Positions 45,335-56,243 of a stretch of DNA of 64,000 bases are shown piece after piece. The notes under the pieces were generated by a model that was given only the letters and a program-made list of their open reading frames with translations, was not told the DNA's origin and did not search any database. Within the stretch, counting starts at the first letter, position 1; each line of letters begins with the position of its first letter. The position numbers and the translations under genes are program-made. This DNA is from Paraburkholderia guartelaensis. GTDB lineage: Bacteria > Pseudomonadota > Gammaproteobacteria > Burkholderiales > Burkholderiaceae. The stretch lies in NCBI RefSeq assembly GCF_004353905.1, contig NZ_SMOD01000009.1, positions 62,001 to 126,000 on the forward strand, written 5' to 3'.

Positions 45335-45371
45335 AGCGGCGTGTTTCACGTGAAACACGCCGCTTTTTTTT
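45335..45371 (+). terminator. Intrinsic terminator whose stem contains parS
   Basis: A perfect 30-nt palindrome (45335-45364) is followed directly by T residues 45364-45371, the standard layout of a factor-independent terminator for the liv-type operon. The central 16 nt are the parS sequence TGTTTCACGTGAAACA. Confidence 0.85.
45342..45357. promoter_or_regulatory. parS: parS site 1 (ParB-binding centromere)
   Basis: A perfect 16-nt copy of the near-universal bacterial parS TGTTTCACGTGAAACA. It is about 3.7 kb from parB. Confidence 0.93.
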
Positions 45372-45435
45372 GCTCAACGCTGGCCGAGTCCGGGGAACAA
45401 AATTCGGGTGTGAACGGCCGAAAACCCGAAACCGT

Positions 45436-45441
45436 TATAAT
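45436..45441 (+). promoter_or_regulatory. Candidate -10 of the mnmG promoter
   Basis: A perfect TATAAT lies 67 nt upstream of the mnmG ATG, in the only AT-rich part of the spacer. No -35 hexamer at 16-18 nt is convincing. Confidence 0.45.
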
Positions 45442-45507
45442 TCGCGCATACCACTTTTTTATGAGAAGGCTCACGCGGTCGTTTCCGTCCATGCGTGAGG
45501 TCCCGCC

Positions 45508-47475
45508 ATGCTTTATCCCACAGAGTTTGACGTAATCGTCGTCGGCGGCGGTCACGCCGGAACCGAGGCTGCGCTTGGCGCCGCCCGCATGGGCGTCAAG
45601 ACGCTCCTGCTCACGCACAACATTGAAACGCTCGGCCAGATGAGCTGCAATCCGTCGATTGGCGGCATTGGCAAGGGCCATCTGGTCAAGGAAGTCGATG
45701 CGCTCGGCGGCGCCATGGCCGCTGCGACGGACGAGGGCGGGATCCAGTTCCGCATTCTCAATTCGTCCAAGGGCCCGGCGGTTCGGGCGACGCGCGCGCA
45801 GGCCGACCGCATTCTTTATAAGGCGGCGATCCGCCGACGCCTCGAGAATCAGCCGAATCTGTGGCTGTTCCAGCAGGCCGTGGAAGACCTGATGGTCGAA
45901 GGCGACCGCGTCGTAGGCGCCGTCACGCAGGTCGGCATCCGCTTCCGCAGCCGTGCAGTCGTGCTGACGGCGGGGACCTTCCTCGACGGCAAGATTCACG
46001 TGGGCCTGAACAACTACACGGGCGGACGCGCAGGCGACCCCGCAGCCGTGACGCTCTCGTCGCGCCTGAAGGAGCTGAAGCTGCCGCAGGGCCGCCTCAA
46101 GACGGGCACGCCGCCGCGTATCGACGGCCGCACGATCGACTTTTCGGTGCTCGAAGAGCAGCCGGGCGACCTCGATCCGGTGCCGGTGTTCTCGTTTCTC
46201 GGCCGCGCGGAACAGCATCCGCGCCAGATTCCGTGCTGGGTTACGCATACGAATGAGCGCACCCACGACATCATTCGCGGCGGTCTCGACCGCTCGCCGA
46301 TGTACACGGGCGTGATCGAAGGGGTAGGGCCGCGCTATTGCCCGTCCATCGAGGACAAGATTCATCGCTTCGCCTCGAAGGAATCGCATCAGATCTTCCT
46401 CGAACCGGAAGGCCTGACGACGAACGAGTTCTACCCGAATGGAATCTCCACGAGCCTGCCGTTCGATGTGCAGCTCGAACTGGTGCACTCGATGCGCGGC
46501 CTCGAGCGCGCGCACATCCTGCGTCCTGGCTATGCGATCGAATACGACTACTTTGACCCGCGCGGACTCAAGGCTTCGCTCGAAACCAAGGTGATCAACG
46601 GCCTGTTTTTTGCGGGTCAGATCAACGGCACGACGGGCTATGAAGAGGCGGCAGCGCAAGGCTTGCTCGCCGGCATGAATGCAGGTCTGCAGGTGCAGGG
46701 CAAGGACGCATGGTGCCCGCGCCGCGATCAGGCGTACCTCGGCGTGCTGGTCGACGATCTGGTGACGCGTGGCGTTTCCGAGCCATATCGCATGTTCACG
46801 AGCCGAGCCGAATACCGCTTGAGCCTGCGTGAAGACAATGCGGATATGCGCCTGACGGAGATCGGTCGCGAACTGGGCGTGATTGATGACGTCCGTTGGG
46901 ACGCGTTCTCCCGCAAGCGCGATGCTGTTTCACGTGAAACAGAGCGCCTGAAGTCGACCTGGGTGAATCCCAAGACGCTTTCGGCTGAAGAAGCGACGGC
47001 ACTGCTTGGCAAATCGATTGACCGCGAATACAACCTCGCGGATCTGCTGCGCCGCCCGGGCGTGAGCTATGACGGCGTTTGCGGTCTGCGTGAAGGCGCT
47101 TGCGCGCCGGAAACCCCGCTCGCCGACGACGAGGTTCTGCTCGCCCAGATCAAGGAGCAGATCGAAATCGGCATCAAATATCAGGGCTATATCGATCGTC
47201 AAGCCGACGAGATCGAGCGCAACGGCGCGCAGGAAAATACCCGTCTGCCGGAAGGCATCGATTACGCGGAAGTGCGCGGTCTTTCGTTCGAGGCGCGCCA
47301 GAAGCTGACTCAGTTCCGCCCTGAGACCATCGGTCAGGCGTCGCGCATCTCGGGCATTACGCCCGCCGCGATTTCGTTGCTGATGGTACACCTCAAGCGT
47401 GGCCTCGGCCGCCGTCGCCAGAATCCGGGCGCTGCTGACGAAAGCGGCACCGACTCGACGCCGGTGGCGCAATGA
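45508..47475 (+). CDS. mnmG: tRNA uridine-5-carboxymethylaminomethyl modification enzyme MnmG (GidA)
   Basis: 655 residues. MnmG is the FAD-dependent partner of MnmE that installs the cmnm5 group on U34 of tRNAs. The N-terminal FAD motif is [21 protein letters not shown]. Family stretches follow: [23 protein letters not shown], the GidA signature [15 protein letters not shown], and [23 protein letters not shown]. The coding sequence contains a perfect parS at 46926-46941, read as AVSRETE. It overlaps rsmG by 4 nt. Confidence 0.97.
   Translation: MLYPTEFDVIVVGGGHAGTEAALGAARMGVKTLLLTHNIETLGQMSCNPSIGGIGKGHLVKEVDALGGAMAAATDEGGIQFRILNSSKGPAVRATRAQADRILYKAAIRRRLENQPNLWLFQQAVEDLMVEGDRVVGAVTQVGIRFRSRAVVLTAGTFLDGKIHVGLNNYTGGRAGDPAAVTLSSRLKELKLPQGRLKTGTPPRIDGRTIDFSVLEEQPGDLDPVPVFSFLGRAEQHPRQIPCWVTHTNERTHDIIRGGLDRSPMYTGVIEGVGPRYCPSIEDKIHRFASKESHQIFLEPEGLTTNEFYPNGISTSLPFDVQLELVHSMRGLERAHILRPGYAIEYDYFDPRGLKASLETKVINGLFFAGQINGTTGYEEAAAQGLLAGMNAGLQVQGKDAWCPRRDQAYLGVLVDDLVTRGVSEPYRMFTSRAEYRLSLREDNADMRLTEIGRELGVIDDVRWDAFSRKRDAVSRETERLKSTWVNPKTLSAEEATALLGKSIDREYNLADLLRRPGVSYDGVCGLREGACAPETPLADDEVLLAQIKEQIEIGIKYQGYIDRQADEIERNGAQENTRLPEGIDYAEVRGLSFEARQKLTQFRPETIGQASRISGITPAAISLLMVHLKRGLGRRRQNPGAADESGTDSTPVAQ
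46926..46941. promoter_or_regulatory. parS: parS site 2, inside mnmG
   Basis: A perfect TGTTTCACGTGAAACA within the mnmG coding sequence. It is 2.1 kb upstream of parB. Confidence 0.93.
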
Positions 47476-48170
47476 CGGGGCGCTCGAGGCAACCCGGCAT
47501 TGCGGACCGCGACGCGCTGGCTCGTCTGCTGAAAGAGGGTGCTGCGGCGCTTGGCGTTGAACTGACCGAACACCAGCACGAGCAGTTGCTCGATTACGTT
47601 GCGCTGCTTGCGAAGTGGAACGCCGTGTATAACCTCACGGCAATCCGCGATCCGCGTCAGATGTTGATCCAGCACATTCTCGATTCGCTCTCGATCGTGC
47701 CGCACCTGCCAGCGCGCGCCGATGCAACGGTGCTCGACGTGGGCTCCGGAGGCGGACTGCCCGGCATCGTGCTCGCGATTGTGCGTCCGGACTGGCAGGT
47801 CACGCTCAACGATATCGTGCAGAAGAAGTCGGCATTCCAGTCGCAGGCGAAGGCTGAACTCGGACTCGCGAACCTCTCGGTGGTGACCGGCCGGGTCGAA
47901 TTGCTGCGCCCAGGCATGGAAGTACCGAAAAAATTCGATTTGATCGTGTCTCGGGCATTCGCGGATCTCGCCGATTTCGTTACACTGGCCCGTCATCTCG
48001 TTGCCGAGGGCGGCGCGATCTGGGCCATGAAGGGTGTGCACCCCGAAGGTGAGATCGAACGCTTGCCAGCGGGCACCAAGGCACTGAATACGATCCGCCT
48101 GAGCGTGCCGATGCTCGACGCGGAGCGCCACTTGATCGAAGTGTCGGTTGAACCGGTCGCCGCGGCCTGA
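47472..48170 (+). CDS. rsmG: 16S rRNA (guanine-N7) methyltransferase RsmG (GidB)
   Basis: 232 residues. RsmG methylates N7 of G527 in 16S rRNA using SAM. The SAM-binding motif is [37 protein letters not shown]. The stretch [34 protein letters not shown] is characteristic of GidB. The start overlaps the mnmG stop (ATGA). Downstream, a 97-nt gap leads to parA. Confidence 0.96.
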   Translation: MTGRSRQPGIADRDALARLLKEGAAALGVELTEHQHEQLLDYVALLAKWNAVYNLTAIRDPRQMLIQHILDSLSIVPHLPARADATVLDVGSGGGLPGIVLAIVRPDWQVTLNDIVQKKSAFQSQAKAELGLANLSVVTGRVELLRPGMEVPKKFDLIVSRAFADLADFVTLARHLVAEGGAIWAMKGVHPEGEIERLPAGTKALNTIRLSVPMLDAERHLIEVSVEPVAAA

Positions 48171-48267
48171 GCCGGTCCGGCGATGGCCAACCGGCCGAAT
48201 GGTGCGTGAGGCGGTTGCGTCATAACGTAAGCAAACTTCTTAAGGCAGTAAAAGGGACACACGAAAG

Positions 48268-49038
48268 ATGGCAAAAATCTTCTGCGTTGCGAACCAGAAG
48301 GGCGGCGTCGGCAAGACGACGACAACGGTCAATCTCGCCGCGAGCCTCGCATCGCAGGGACAACGTGTCCTTCTCATCGACCTCGACCCGCAGGGCAACG
48401 CCACGATGGGCAGCGGCATCGACAAGGCCGCGTGCGAGAACACGGTGTATGAGGTGCTCGTCGACGGCGTCACGGTGAACGCTGCGCGCACGCGGCCGGA
48501 GCAGGTCGGCTACGACGTGCTGCCGGCCAACCGCGAACTGGCCGGCGCCGAGGTCGAACTGGTGACGGTCGAGCAGCGCGAGCGGCGCCTGAAGTCCGCG
48601 CTCGCCGAAGTCGACGCCGACTACGACTTCGTACTCATCGACTGCCCGCCGGCGCTTTCGCTGCTCACGCTCAACGGCCTGTGCGCCGCGCATGGCGTGG
48701 TGATCCCGATGCAGTGCGAATACTTCGCACTCGAAGGCCTCTCGGATCTCATCAATACGATCAAGCAGGTCCACGCGAACATGAATCGCGACCTGAAGGT
48801 GATCGGCCTTTTGCGCGTGATGTTCGATCCGCGCATTACGCTGCAGCAGCAGGTTTCCGAGCAGTTGAAAGAGCACTTCGGCGACAAGGTCTTCGACGCC
48901 GTGATCCCGCGCAACGTCCGCCTCGCTGAAGCACCCAGCTACGGCTTGCCGGGTGTGGTGTTCGATCGCGCCTCGCGCGGCGCACAGGCCTACGTGCAGT
49001 TCGGCGCGGAAATGATCGAGCGCGTCCGCGCACTCTGA
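48268..49038 (+). CDS. parA: Chromosome-partitioning ATPase ParA (Soj)
   Basis: 256 residues. ParA is the Walker-type ATPase that, with ParB and parS, positions and segregates the origin region. The deviant Walker A motif is NQKGGVGKTTTTVNLAASLA, with both lysines, and LLIDLDPQGNATMGSGID and DYDFVLIDCPPALSLLTLNGL follow. The short N terminus, without a helix-turn-helix, is the chromosomal Soj type. parB follows after 20 nt. Confidence 0.96.
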   Translation: MAKIFCVANQKGGVGKTTTTVNLAASLASQGQRVLLIDLDPQGNATMGSGIDKAACENTVYEVLVDGVTVNAARTRPEQVGYDVLPANRELAGAEVELVTVEQRERRLKSALAEVDADYDFVLIDCPPALSLLTLNGLCAAHGVVIPMQCEYFALEGLSDLINTIKQVHANMNRDLKVIGLLRVMFDPRITLQQQVSEQLKEHFGDKVFDAVIPRNVRLAEAPSYGLPGVVFDRASRGAQAYVQFGAEMIERVRAL

Positions 49039-49058
49039 CGAGAGACTGGGGAAGCACG

Positions 49059-49946
49059 ATGAATGCAGTAGCACGGAAGAAGGGCCTGGGCCGAGGGCTG
49101 GAAGCATTGCTCGGCGGCAGCGCGGACATCACCGAGGCGGTGAAGATCGAAGGCGCGCCTAACACGTTGCCGCTCACGCAGATGCAGGCCGGCAAGTACC
49201 AGCCGCGCACGCGCATGGACGAGGGCGCGCTCCAGGAGCTGGCCGCGAGTATTCGCGCCCAGGGCTTGATGCAGCCGATTCTCGTGCGCCCGGTTGCGAC
49301 GGGGCGCTACGAAATCATCGCGGGCGAGCGGCGCTTCCGTGCGGCGCACATCGCCGGCCTGACCGAAGTGCCGGTGCTCGTGAAGGACGTGCCCGACCAG
49401 GCCGCCGCCGCGATGGCCCTGATCGAGAACATCCAGCGCGAGGACCTCAATCCGCTGGAAGAGGCGCAGGGCATCCAGCGCCTGCTCGACGAGTTCAGCT
49501 TCACGCACGAGCAGGCGGCCGAGTCGGTCGGACGCTCGCGCAGCGCGGTGTCGAACCTGCTGCGTTTGCTCAACCTCGCAGCGCCCGTGCAGACCATGCT
49601 GCTGGCCGGCGATCTCGACATGGGCCACGCCCGTGCGCTGCTCGCCGTGGACGCCGCCACGCAAATCACGCTGGCGAACCAGGTGGTCAACAAGCGGATG
49701 TCGGTGCGTGAAACGGAGAAGCTCGTTTCGGCCACCACGAAGGCCGCACCGGCGGTGAAGGCGAAGGCCGCGCACGACGGCGGGCGCGACACGCGCCGTC
49801 TCGAAGAGGAGTTGTCGGACCTGCTCGCCGCATCGGTGAAGATCAAGCTTGGCCGACGCGGGCGAGGGCAGCTCACGGTCGACTTCGGCGACCTCGACGC
49901 GCTCGACGGCATCCTGCTGCGCCTGCGCGGCGAAACGGCGGCGTGA
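49059..49946 (+). CDS. parB: Chromosome-partitioning CTPase ParB (Spo0J)
   Basis: 295 residues. ParB binds parS and spreads as a CTP-dependent clamp. An N-terminal KKGLGRGLEALLGG stretch (ParA-interacting) is followed by the CTP-binding ParB/Srx domain with IIAGERRFRAAHIAGL and ALIENIQREDLNPLEEAQG. A central helix-turn-helix (FTHEQAAESVGRSRSAVSNLLRLLNL) and a C-terminal dimerisation domain follow. It lies 20 nt after parA. Confidence 0.97.
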   Translation: MNAVARKKGLGRGLEALLGGSADITEAVKIEGAPNTLPLTQMQAGKYQPRTRMDEGALQELAASIRAQGLMQPILVRPVATGRYEIIAGERRFRAAHIAGLTEVPVLVKDVPDQAAAAMALIENIQREDLNPLEEAQGIQRLLDEFSFTHEQAAESVGRSRSAVSNLLRLLNLAAPVQTMLLAGDLDMGHARALLAVDAATQITLANQVVNKRMSVRETEKLVSATTKAAPAVKAKAAHDGGRDTRRLEEELSDLLAASVKIKLGRRGRGQLTVDFGDLDALDGILLRLRGETAA

Positions 49947-49998
49947 TGGGCGCAATGCGCATCGCCGCCGCAAACGCGCGCGCCGGCGCATAAAGCCG

Positions 49999-51147
49999 GT
50001 GCGCGAATCGGAGCAGGGCGCGCGTGCGCCATTGAGCCTGTTGCGCCGTATCGGCGCATTCGCCGTTTCGGAGCCCGTGCTCGCGATTCTCGTCGTCGCG
50101 TTCGTGGCGCTGCAGATTTACGCGCCTCGCCCGATCGCCTCGCTGCCCGCACTCGTCGACTGGCAAACGGTGATGACCCTCGCGGGCCTGCTCATTTTGA
50201 CGAAGGGTATCGAATATTCAGGACTGCTGACCTGGCTCGCGCACAAGCTCGTCCACCACATTCACTCGGAGCGCGGGCTCGCGTTGCTGCTCGTCGCGCT
50301 GGCCGCGGTGCTGGCGATGATCGTGACCAACGATGTGGCGCTTTTCGTCGTGGTGCCGCTCGTGCTGTCGCTGCACAAGCTCACGCCGCTGCCTCTCAAG
50401 CGTCTCGTGATCGTCATCGCGCTTGCCGTGAACGCGGGCTCGGTGCTCACGCCGCTCGGCAACCCGCAGAACCTGTTTCTCTGGCAGGTGAGCGGGGTCT
50501 CGTTCGGATACTTCGTCGTGGGACTCGCGCCGCTTTGCGCGTTGCTCATGGCGATGCTCATCCTCCTCGCCGCGTTTCTTTTCAAGGCCACACCGCTCGA
50601 TCTCTCGAAAGACGCCGCGCCGCAGCCCGTCGATCGCGCATTGGCGAGCGTGGCGGCCCTGCTTTTCGTCGCGTTCGTGCTGCTCGCCGATGCACACCAC
50701 GCAGGCGTTGCGCTGGCCGCCGTCGCTGCGGGTTTCGTGGTCTGGCGCATACGCATCGTGCTCAAGATCGACTGGCTGCTGCTGTTGATCTTCGTGCTGA
50801 TGTTCATCGTCCTGCGCAGTGTGGCGGCGCTGCCCGGAATTCATCACGCACTGACGTCGCTGTCGCTGCAAACACCGATGCGCGCTTTTGCCGCAGGCGC
50901 AGTTCTGTCCCAGGTTATCAGCAATGTCCCGGCCGCCATTGTGCTTGCGGGCTTCACGCACGACTGGCGCGCGCTCGCGTTCGGCGTGAGCGTGGGGGGC
51001 TTTGGGGTCGCCATCGGCTCGCTGGCGAATCTCATCGCCGTGCGTCTTTCCGGTCAGCGCGGCGTCTGGCTGCTGTTTCACCTGATCGCCGTGCCGTTCT
51101 GGATCGTGGCCTTCCTGGGCGGCGCACTGCTGCTGCATCTGTTCTGA
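49999..51147 (+). CDS. Putative anion permease / ArsB-NhaD superfamily membrane protein
   Basis: 382 residues if the GTG at 49999 is used, with about 10 membrane segments. It resembles the ion-transporter superfamily containing citrate and arsenite permeases. Features are MIVTNDVALFVVVPLVLSL, NAGSVLTPLGNPQNLFLW (the conserved G-N-P-Q-N hairpin), and in the second half SQVISNVPAAIVLAGF and GVAIGSLANLIAVRL. Substrate unknown. The start is uncertain: no ATG in frame gives a sensible N terminus, and a TTG at 50032 is another option. It sits between parB and the atp operon. Confidence 0.75.
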   Translation: MRESEQGARAPLSLLRRIGAFAVSEPVLAILVVAFVALQIYAPRPIASLPALVDWQTVMTLAGLLILTKGIEYSGLLTWLAHKLVHHIHSERGLALLLVALAAVLAMIVTNDVALFVVVPLVLSLHKLTPLPLKRLVIVIALAVNAGSVLTPLGNPQNLFLWQVSGVSFGYFVVGLAPLCALLMAMLILLAAFLFKATPLDLSKDAAPQPVDRALASVAALLFVAFVLLADAHHAGVALAAVAAGFVVWRIRIVLKIDWLLLLIFVLMFIVLRSVAALPGIHHALTSLSLQTPMRAFAAGAVLSQVISNVPAAIVLAGFTHDWRALAFGVSVGGFGVAIGSLANLIAVRLSGQRGVWLLFHLIAVPFWIVAFLGGALLLHLF

Positions 51148-51336
51148 CGCGACCCCATCCCATATCCTGGCGTGTATCGTCGATTACGCGCCAGATGACC
51201 TCATAATTACCTGGCCATCCTGAAGATTCTTTCTTCCCTGCTGCGTCCCTTACAGTTACCGGTCACACCCTCGCGGCACTGAGTTTTCCGCATCATGAAG
51301 TCGCATTTCACAGGTGTTATTGAAGGGCCTAAAGTC

Positions 51337-51365
51337 TTGAATTGCCTGCAACTATCGCTTACAAT
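51337..51365 (+). promoter_or_regulatory. Promoter of the atp operon
   Basis: TTGAAT (51337-51342) and TACAAT (51360-51365) are separated by exactly 17 nt. Transcription would start near 51372, about 70 nt before the atpI ATG. The rest of the 296-nt spacer shows nothing else I can name. Confidence 0.75.
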
Positions 51366-51443
51366 CGCCCGGATTTATTTGGTTGGCGATGCTGTAAGCG
51401 CGCTGTAATAAAGGGCGTGCAAGGCGAATTTCCGGAATAAGCG

Positions 51444-52037
51444 ATGGTGGGTCAAAGGCCAGACGAAGCGCCGCAGGCGCATGAAGGGCCCGATGTTCCG
51501 CCGGGCGAAGTCGGGGCATCCAGCCGGGGGCAGGATGCAGCGGCAAAAAATTCCGGACGCGTTGTTTCCAAGACGGATCACAACGCGCGCTGGGATGAGC
51601 TGGACGCCAGCCAGCAAGATAACAACGACATCGTTCCGCTCACCCGGGCCGAAGCCGAGCAAATCTTCGGCGCACAGGTGAGTCGCCCATCGCGCGTCAC
51701 GCCGTTTCGTGTCGTCGCGGCGCAAGTGGTTTTGTCCCTGGTTGCAACGTTGGCGTGGTGGCTGTTTTATAAGCCGCCGGGCAGTGCTGCGTTGTCGGCC
51801 TTTTTGGGCGGAGCGATCTGCTGGTTACCCGGTGCGCTGTTCGCGGCGCGCCTGAAGCAGTTGAGCAGGGCCGGCACCGTATTTAACTGGATGCTCGGTG
51901 AAGCCTTCAAGATGGGGGCGACGATTGCGATGTTCGTCGCCATCGCGTTCTGGTATCACGACGTGCTGTGGATTCCCCTGCTCGTCACGTACCTGATCGC
52001 ACTAAAGACATACTGGATCGCGCTCGCGTGGCGCTGA
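51444..52037 (+). CDS. atpI: ATP synthase subunit I (AtpI), with long N-terminal extension
   Basis: 197 residues. AtpI helps assemble the c-ring or imports Mg; it is not part of the mature enzyme. The C-terminal half (about 88-197) holds four membrane segments with family features FRVVAAQVVLSLVATLAWWL, LGGAICWLPGALFAARL, EAFKMGATIAMFV, and WIPLLVTYLIALKTYW. Residues 1-85 form a hydrophilic, Asp/Glu/Gln-rich extension not found in typical AtpI (about 100-130 residues). It is the first gene of the atp operon. Confidence 0.88.
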   Translation: MVGQRPDEAPQAHEGPDVPPGEVGASSRGQDAAAKNSGRVVSKTDHNARWDELDASQQDNNDIVPLTRAEAEQIFGAQVSRPSRVTPFRVVAAQVVLSLVATLAWWLFYKPPGSAALSAFLGGAICWLPGALFAARLKQLSRAGTVFNWMLGEAFKMGATIAMFVAIAFWYHDVLWIPLLVTYLIALKTYWIALAWR

Positions 52038-52082
52038 CCCACCAACATCGCGCCGCCTCAAGTCAAGGCGTCGAAGCGATGA

Positions 52083-53060
<978 letters not shown>

Positions 53061-53117
53061 GTGCTCGTCAAACCAGATTTGCAGTTTTAAATCCCCAGTT
53101 CCAGAAAATCTCAATAA

Positions 53118-53396
<279 letters not shown>

Positions 53397-53458
53397 GTTC
53401 CCTGGAAGGTTGCGCCTGACCTATAACGGGTAGTGGGCGCATGGCGGAACGGGAGACG

Positions 53459-53493
53459 AGGCGCTGATCGAGTTTCATAACCGATGAGCGCCT
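53459..53493 (+). other. Hairpin in the atpE-atpF gap
   Basis: A 12-bp stem AGGCGCTGATCG / CGATGAGCGCCT with a single G-G mismatch and an 11-nt loop, in the 140-nt spacer. Confidence 0.65.
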
Positions 53494-53536
53494 TGCCGTT
53501 TCAATTCCCCGGAATAGCAACGATTAAGGAAACACC

Positions 53537-54007
53537 GTGAATCTCAACGCAACCCTGTTTGCGCAAATGGTCGTGTTCCTGATCCTCGCGTGGTTCACGA
53601 TGAAGTTCGTGTGGCCGCCGTTGATCAACGCCCTCGACGAGCGCTCGAAGAAGATCGCAGACGGCCTGGCCGCTGCGGAAAAGGGTAAGGCGGAACTCGA
53701 AGCGGCGCACAAGCGCGTCGGCGAAGAGCTCGCCACGGCCCGTAACGAGGGTCAAAGCCGTATCGCCGACGCTGAAAAGCGCGCGCTGGCCGTCGCAGAA
53801 GAAATCAAGGCCCAGGCACACGCCGAAGCGGCACGCATCATCGCTCAAGCGAAGGCCGACGCCGACCAGCAGGTCGTCAAGGCACGCGAAGCACTGCGTT
53901 CCGAAGTCGCAGCTCTCGCTGTGCAAGGCGCCGAGCAGATCCTGAAGCGCGAAGTCGATCAGTCGGCCCACGCCGAACTGCTGAATCAACTGAAAGCCGA
54001 GCTCTGA
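53537..54007 (+). CDS. atpF: F-type ATP synthase subunit b
   Basis: 156 residues from a GTG start with an AAGGAA site upstream. Subunit b is the peripheral stalk. It has one N-terminal membrane helix ([27 protein letters not shown]) followed by a long charged coiled coil (residues about 35-155, rich in Ala, Glu, Lys and Arg). The length is typical. It is 2 nt from atpH. Confidence 0.97.
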   Translation: MNLNATLFAQMVVFLILAWFTMKFVWPPLINALDERSKKIADGLAAAEKGKAELEAAHKRVGEELATARNEGQSRIADAEKRALAVAEEIKAQAHAEAARIIAQAKADADQQVVKAREALRSEVAALAVQGAEQILKREVDQSAHAELLNQLKAEL

Positions 54008-54009
54008 TC

Positions 54010-54549
54010 ATGGCCGAACTTGCAACCATCGCCCGCCCGTACGCAGAAGCATTGTTTGGCGTGGCCGAAGCTGGTGACACCGCCGCCTGGTCCACGCTCG
54101 TTTCGGAGCTGGCACAGGTTGCGGCCTTGCCCGAGGTGCAGTCGGTCGCGACGAGCCCGAAGGTGAGCCATGCCCAGGTCGTCGAGCTGCTGCTCGCGGC
54201 GGTCAAGTCGCCGGTCAAGGAATCGGCCGAGGTGAAGAACCTCGTGCAGATGCTGATCGAGAATCATCGCCTGGCGCTGCTGCCGGAAATCCAGACGCAG
54301 TTCGAAGCGCTCAAGAACGCCAAGGCAGGTGCTGCTGACGCATTGATCGTCAGCGCGTTCCCGCTCGAAGGCGCCCAGTTGGACGACCTCGTCGCCAGCC
54401 TCGAACGCAAGTTCAAATGCAAGCTGAAGCCGACCGTCGAGATCGACAACTCGCTCATCGGCGGCGTGCGCGTCACGGTCGGCGACGAAGTGCTCGATAC
54501 CTCGGTCCGCGCGCGGCTCGCCAGCATGCAGGCGGCGTTGACCGCCTGA
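54010..54549 (+). CDS. atpH: F-type ATP synthase subunit delta
   Basis: 179 residues. Delta caps the F1 head and holds the b stalk. It begins [22 protein letters not shown]. The C-terminal OSCP signature region is [44 protein letters not shown]. Confidence 0.97.
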   Translation: MAELATIARPYAEALFGVAEAGDTAAWSTLVSELAQVAALPEVQSVATSPKVSHAQVVELLLAAVKSPVKESAEVKNLVQMLIENHRLALLPEIQTQFEALKNAKAGAADALIVSAFPLEGAQLDDLVASLERKFKCKLKPTVEIDNSLIGGVRVTVGDEVLDTSVRARLASMQAALTA

Positions 54550-54575
54550 GCGCCTCGATTACAAAAATCGGGCGC
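54550..54575 (+). other. Hairpin in the atpH-atpA gap
   Basis: GCGCC-T-CGATT pairs with AATCG-GGCGC (10 bp with one bulged T) around a 5-nt A-rich loop. It starts at the last base of the atpH stop. Confidence 0.6.
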
Positions 54576-54616
54576 GGCGGCTGGCACGCAACAGAATTGA
54601 ACATCAGGAGCGAATA

Positions 54617-56158
54617 ATGCAACTCAATCCCTCTGAGATCAGCGAGCTGATCAAGAGCCGGATCCAGGGCCTTGAAGCGAGCGCAGACGTTCGCAACCAG
54701 GGCACCGTGATCTCCGTGACCGACGGTATCGTGCGTATCCACGGCCTGTCGGACGTGATGCAGGGCGAAATGCTCGAATTCCCGGGCAACACCTTCGGCC
54801 TCGCGCTGAACCTCGAGCGCGACTCGGTCGGCGCCGTGATTCTGGGTGAGTACGAGCACATCTCGGAAGGCGACATCGTCAAGACGACGGGCCGCATTCT
54901 CGAAGTGCCGGTTGGCCCCGAACTGATCGGCCGCGTGGTGGATCCGCTCGGCAACCCGATCGACGGCAAGGGCCCGGTCAACGCCAAGATGACCGACGCG
55001 ATCGAAAAGATCGCTCCGGGCGTGATCTGGCGTGAAGGCGTGTCGCAGCCGGTGCAAACGGGTCTGAAGTCGATCGACTCGATGGTGCCGATCGGCCGTG
55101 GCCAGCGTGAGCTGATCATCGGCGACCGTCAGTGCGGCAAGACCGCAGTGGCCGTCGACACGATCATCAACCAGAAGGGCAAGGACCTCATCTGTATCTA
55201 CGTCGCCATCGGTCAGAAGGCTTCGTCGATCCAGAACGTGCTGCGCAAGCTCGAAGAAACGGGCGCGATCGAATACACGATCGTCGTTGCCGCTTCGGCT
55301 TCGGAATCGGCCGCGCTGCAGTACCTCGCGCCGTACGCCGGCTGCACGATGGGCGAATACTTCCGCGATCGCGGTCAAGATGCCCTGATCATTTATGACG
55401 ACTTGACCAAGCAAGCCTGGGCATACCGTCAGATCTCGCTGCTGCTGCGCCGCCCGCCGGGCCGTGAAGCTTACCCCGGCGACGTGTTCTATCTCCACTC
55501 GCGTCTGCTCGAGCGCGCCGCGCGCGTGTCGGCCGACTACGTCGAGAAGTTCACGAACGGCGAAGTGAAGGGCAAGACGGGTTCGCTGACGGCACTGCCG
55601 ATCATCGAAACGCAAGCCGGCGACGTGACCGCATTCGTTCCGACGAACGTGATCTCGATTACCGACGGCCAGATCTTCCTGGAAACCGACCTCTTCAACG
55701 CAGGCATCCGCCCGGCAATCAACGCCGGCGTTTCGGTGTCGCGTGTGGGTGGTGCGGCTCAAACGAAGGTCGTGAAGAAGCTGTCGGGCGGTATCCGTAC
55801 CGACCTCGCGCAGTACCGTGAACTGGCTGCATTCGCCCAGTTCGCATCGGACCTCGACGAAGCGACCCGCAAGCAGCTCGAGCGCGGCCGCCGCGTGACG
55901 GAACTGCTCAAGCAGCCGCAGTACCAGCCGCTGCAAGTGTGGGAACTGGCTGTTGCGCTGTTCTCGGCGAACAACGGCTACCTCGACGACATCGACGTCA
56001 AGGACGTCCTGCCGTTCGAAAAGGGCCTGCGCGAATACCTGAAGTCGAAGCACGCTGACCTCGTCGCGCGCATCGAGGACAAGAAGGACCTGTCGAAGGA
56101 CGACGAGAACGCGCTCCACGCGGCTCTCAAGGACTTCAAGAAGTCCGGCGCATATTGA
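54617..56158 (+). CDS. atpA: F-type ATP synthase subunit alpha
   Basis: 513 residues. Alpha is the non-catalytic nucleotide-binding F1 subunit. The Walker A is [10 protein letters not shown]. The C-terminal-region stretch [42 protein letters not shown] contains the conserved Arg finger in SRVG. The length is standard. An AGGAGCGA site precedes the ATG. Confidence 0.98.
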   Translation: MQLNPSEISELIKSRIQGLEASADVRNQGTVISVTDGIVRIHGLSDVMQGEMLEFPGNTFGLALNLERDSVGAVILGEYEHISEGDIVKTTGRILEVPVGPELIGRVVDPLGNPIDGKGPVNAKMTDAIEKIAPGVIWREGVSQPVQTGLKSIDSMVPIGRGQRELIIGDRQCGKTAVAVDTIINQKGKDLICIYVAIGQKASSIQNVLRKLEETGAIEYTIVVAASASESAALQYLAPYAGCTMGEYFRDRGQDALIIYDDLTKQAWAYRQISLLLRRPPGREAYPGDVFYLHSRLLERAARVSADYVEKFTNGEVKGKTGSLTALPIIETQAGDVTAFVPTNVISITDGQIFLETDLFNAGIRPAINAGVSVSRVGGAAQTKVVKKLSGGIRTDLAQYRELAAFAQFASDLDEATRKQLERGRRVTELLKQPQYQPLQVWELAVALFSANNGYLDDIDVKDVLPFEKGLREYLKSKHADLVARIEDKKDLSKDDENALHAALKDFKKSGAY

Positions 56159-56192
56159 TCCGTCCGGGAATCAATCACGATAAACGGACTGG

Positions 56193-56226
56193 GACCCGAG
56201 TCAGCGCGAAAGCGCTGACCCGGGTC
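56193..56226 (+). other. GNRA-capped hairpin in the atpA-atpG gap
   Basis: A 15-position stem with one A-C mismatch ends in TCAGCGC-GAAA-GCGCTGA, a GAAA tetraloop. It lies immediately upstream of the AAAGGAG site of atpG. Confidence 0.75.
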
Positions 56227-56243
56227 GACAAAGGAGCAAAGCA

